From contig LFRX01000041.1 of the NCBI GenBank assembly GCA_001512985.1, forward strand, positions 1 to 12,504: a stretch of 12,504 bases of DNA. Reading direction: 5' to 3'. The stretch comes from Acholeplasmatales bacterium DTU056. GTDB lineage: Bacteria > Bacillota_I > Bacilli_A > ML615J-28 > CAG-698. Positions 12,103 to 12,504 of the stretch are shown here, piece by piece (positions within the stretch are counted from its first letter, which is position 1; each line of letters opens with the position of its first letter). Below the pieces are notes generated by a model. That model ran no database searches. It was not told the DNA's origin and was given only the letters and a program-made list of their open reading frames with translations. The translations under genes were made by a program, and so were the position numbers.

Positions 12103-12504
12103 TTTTATTCTTTCAGCTAAATCATTAATACTTCGAAAGCAATGGTTTAAGGCAGATTTGGATATTGTTCGTCCTAAAACTTCTTCACTTACCTCACTTA
12201 ATTCTGCTAACGAATAATCTGGATATGTTGTTCTAAGAATAATTGCTTCCATTAAACGTGTTGATAGTTTTTCATATCCTAATTGTTCTTCAATTATTTT
12301 AATACTTGATAATTGTTTTTGAGCCGATTGAATTGTTCGAGTAGTATTCGCTAAATCACAATTAATAACTCGATTAATGGAATTACTTAAATCGCGTTTA
12401 ATTCGAGCGTCTTCAAAAGCAAATAATGAATTTGTCGCTTCAACAATCTTCAAAAAATCGCCAATGTTTTCTGATTTTTTTAAGTAAACAACATATCCTT
12501 TAGG
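12088..12504 (-). CDS. whiA: WhiA, C-terminal part (5' end beyond the window)
   Basis: 138 residues are visible and the frame stays open to the right edge, so the N-terminal half (the LAGLIDADG homing-endonuclease-like domain in this family) is off the window; whole WhiA is about 310-320 residues. The visible part matches WhiA well: GDFLKIVEATNSLFAFEDAR (15-34), NSINRVINCDLANTTRTI (41-58), then a C-terminal helix-turn-helix at about 90-133 (YPDYSLAEL at 94-102, ISKSALNH at 114-121). A TTG at 12453 is an internal codon, not the start. WhiA is a DNA-binding regulator of cell division and sporulation genes in Gram-positive bacteria. The usual NHR after the SKS motif reads NHC here, a possible change in DNA contact. 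The gene ends in the shared palindrome. Confidence 0.92.
   Translation of the reverse strand, partial: PKGYVVYLKKSENIGDFLKIVEATNSLFAFEDARIKRDLSNSINRVINCDLANTTRTIQSAQKQLSSIKIIEEQLGYEKLSTRLMEAIILRTTYPDYSLAELSEVSEEVLGRTISKSALNHCFRSINDLAERIKKNKS

Overview
The window looks like chromosome from a low-GC (about 30%) member of the Bacilli, close to the wall-less Mollicutes / Acholeplasma-Izemoplasma side of that class. This lineage call is an inference. It rests on AT-rich composition, lipoboxes and strong AGGAGG ribosome sites of Gram-positive type, InlB-type repeats in a lipoprotein, a PotA ATPase with the kind of long insertion I recall from mycoplasmas, and WhiA and AcpS of Firmicute type. The genetic code is the standard one: potB and potC both end in TGA, and the only tRNA-Trp seen has anticodon CCA.

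Layout, left to right (nearly everything is on the minus strand). At 16-266 a consensus-like promoter drives tRNA-Trp and tRNA-His, closed by an 11-bp intrinsic terminator. At 308-2755 lies a large lipoprotein with two InlB B-repeats and a GHL10 (DUF187) glycosidase-like domain. At 2857-4206 is a CNNM/CorC-type membrane protein with a perfect TTGACA-17-TATAAT promoter. At 4336-8934 is a complete polyamine importer operon, potA-potB-potC-potD, with overlapping or closely spaced genes and a terminator after potD. At 8956-9164 are tRNA-Ser(GCT) and tRNA-Glu(TTC), whose terminator sits just upstream of potA.

At 9249-9917 is an unrecognised one-TM protein with a possible thioredoxin-like fold lacking CxxC, with locally higher GC. 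At 10040-11044 is a LolA/YdcC-like lipoprotein and at 11365-11721 is acpS. As I recall, this acpS-ydcC order matches Bacillus, but here a divergent DUF378 membrane gene (11156-11362, plus strand) sits between them. At 11819-12091 is an XRE regulator, followed by the 3' part of whiA (12088 to beyond the right edge). These last two genes converge on a 26-nt perfect palindrome that holds both stop codons.

The genes serve mostly housekeeping and envelope roles: polyamine uptake, tRNA supply, ion or envelope homeostasis, carrier-protein activation and cell-division control. No mobile element, CRISPR array or defence system is visible. The most unusual items are the roughly 245-residue charged coiled-coil insertion inside PotA, the palindromic shared gene ends of the XRE gene and whiA, and the thioredoxin-like orphan beside the tRNA-Ser gene. 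All intergenic gaps are under about 320 bases and are explained by the tRNAs, promoters, terminators and hairpins listed.
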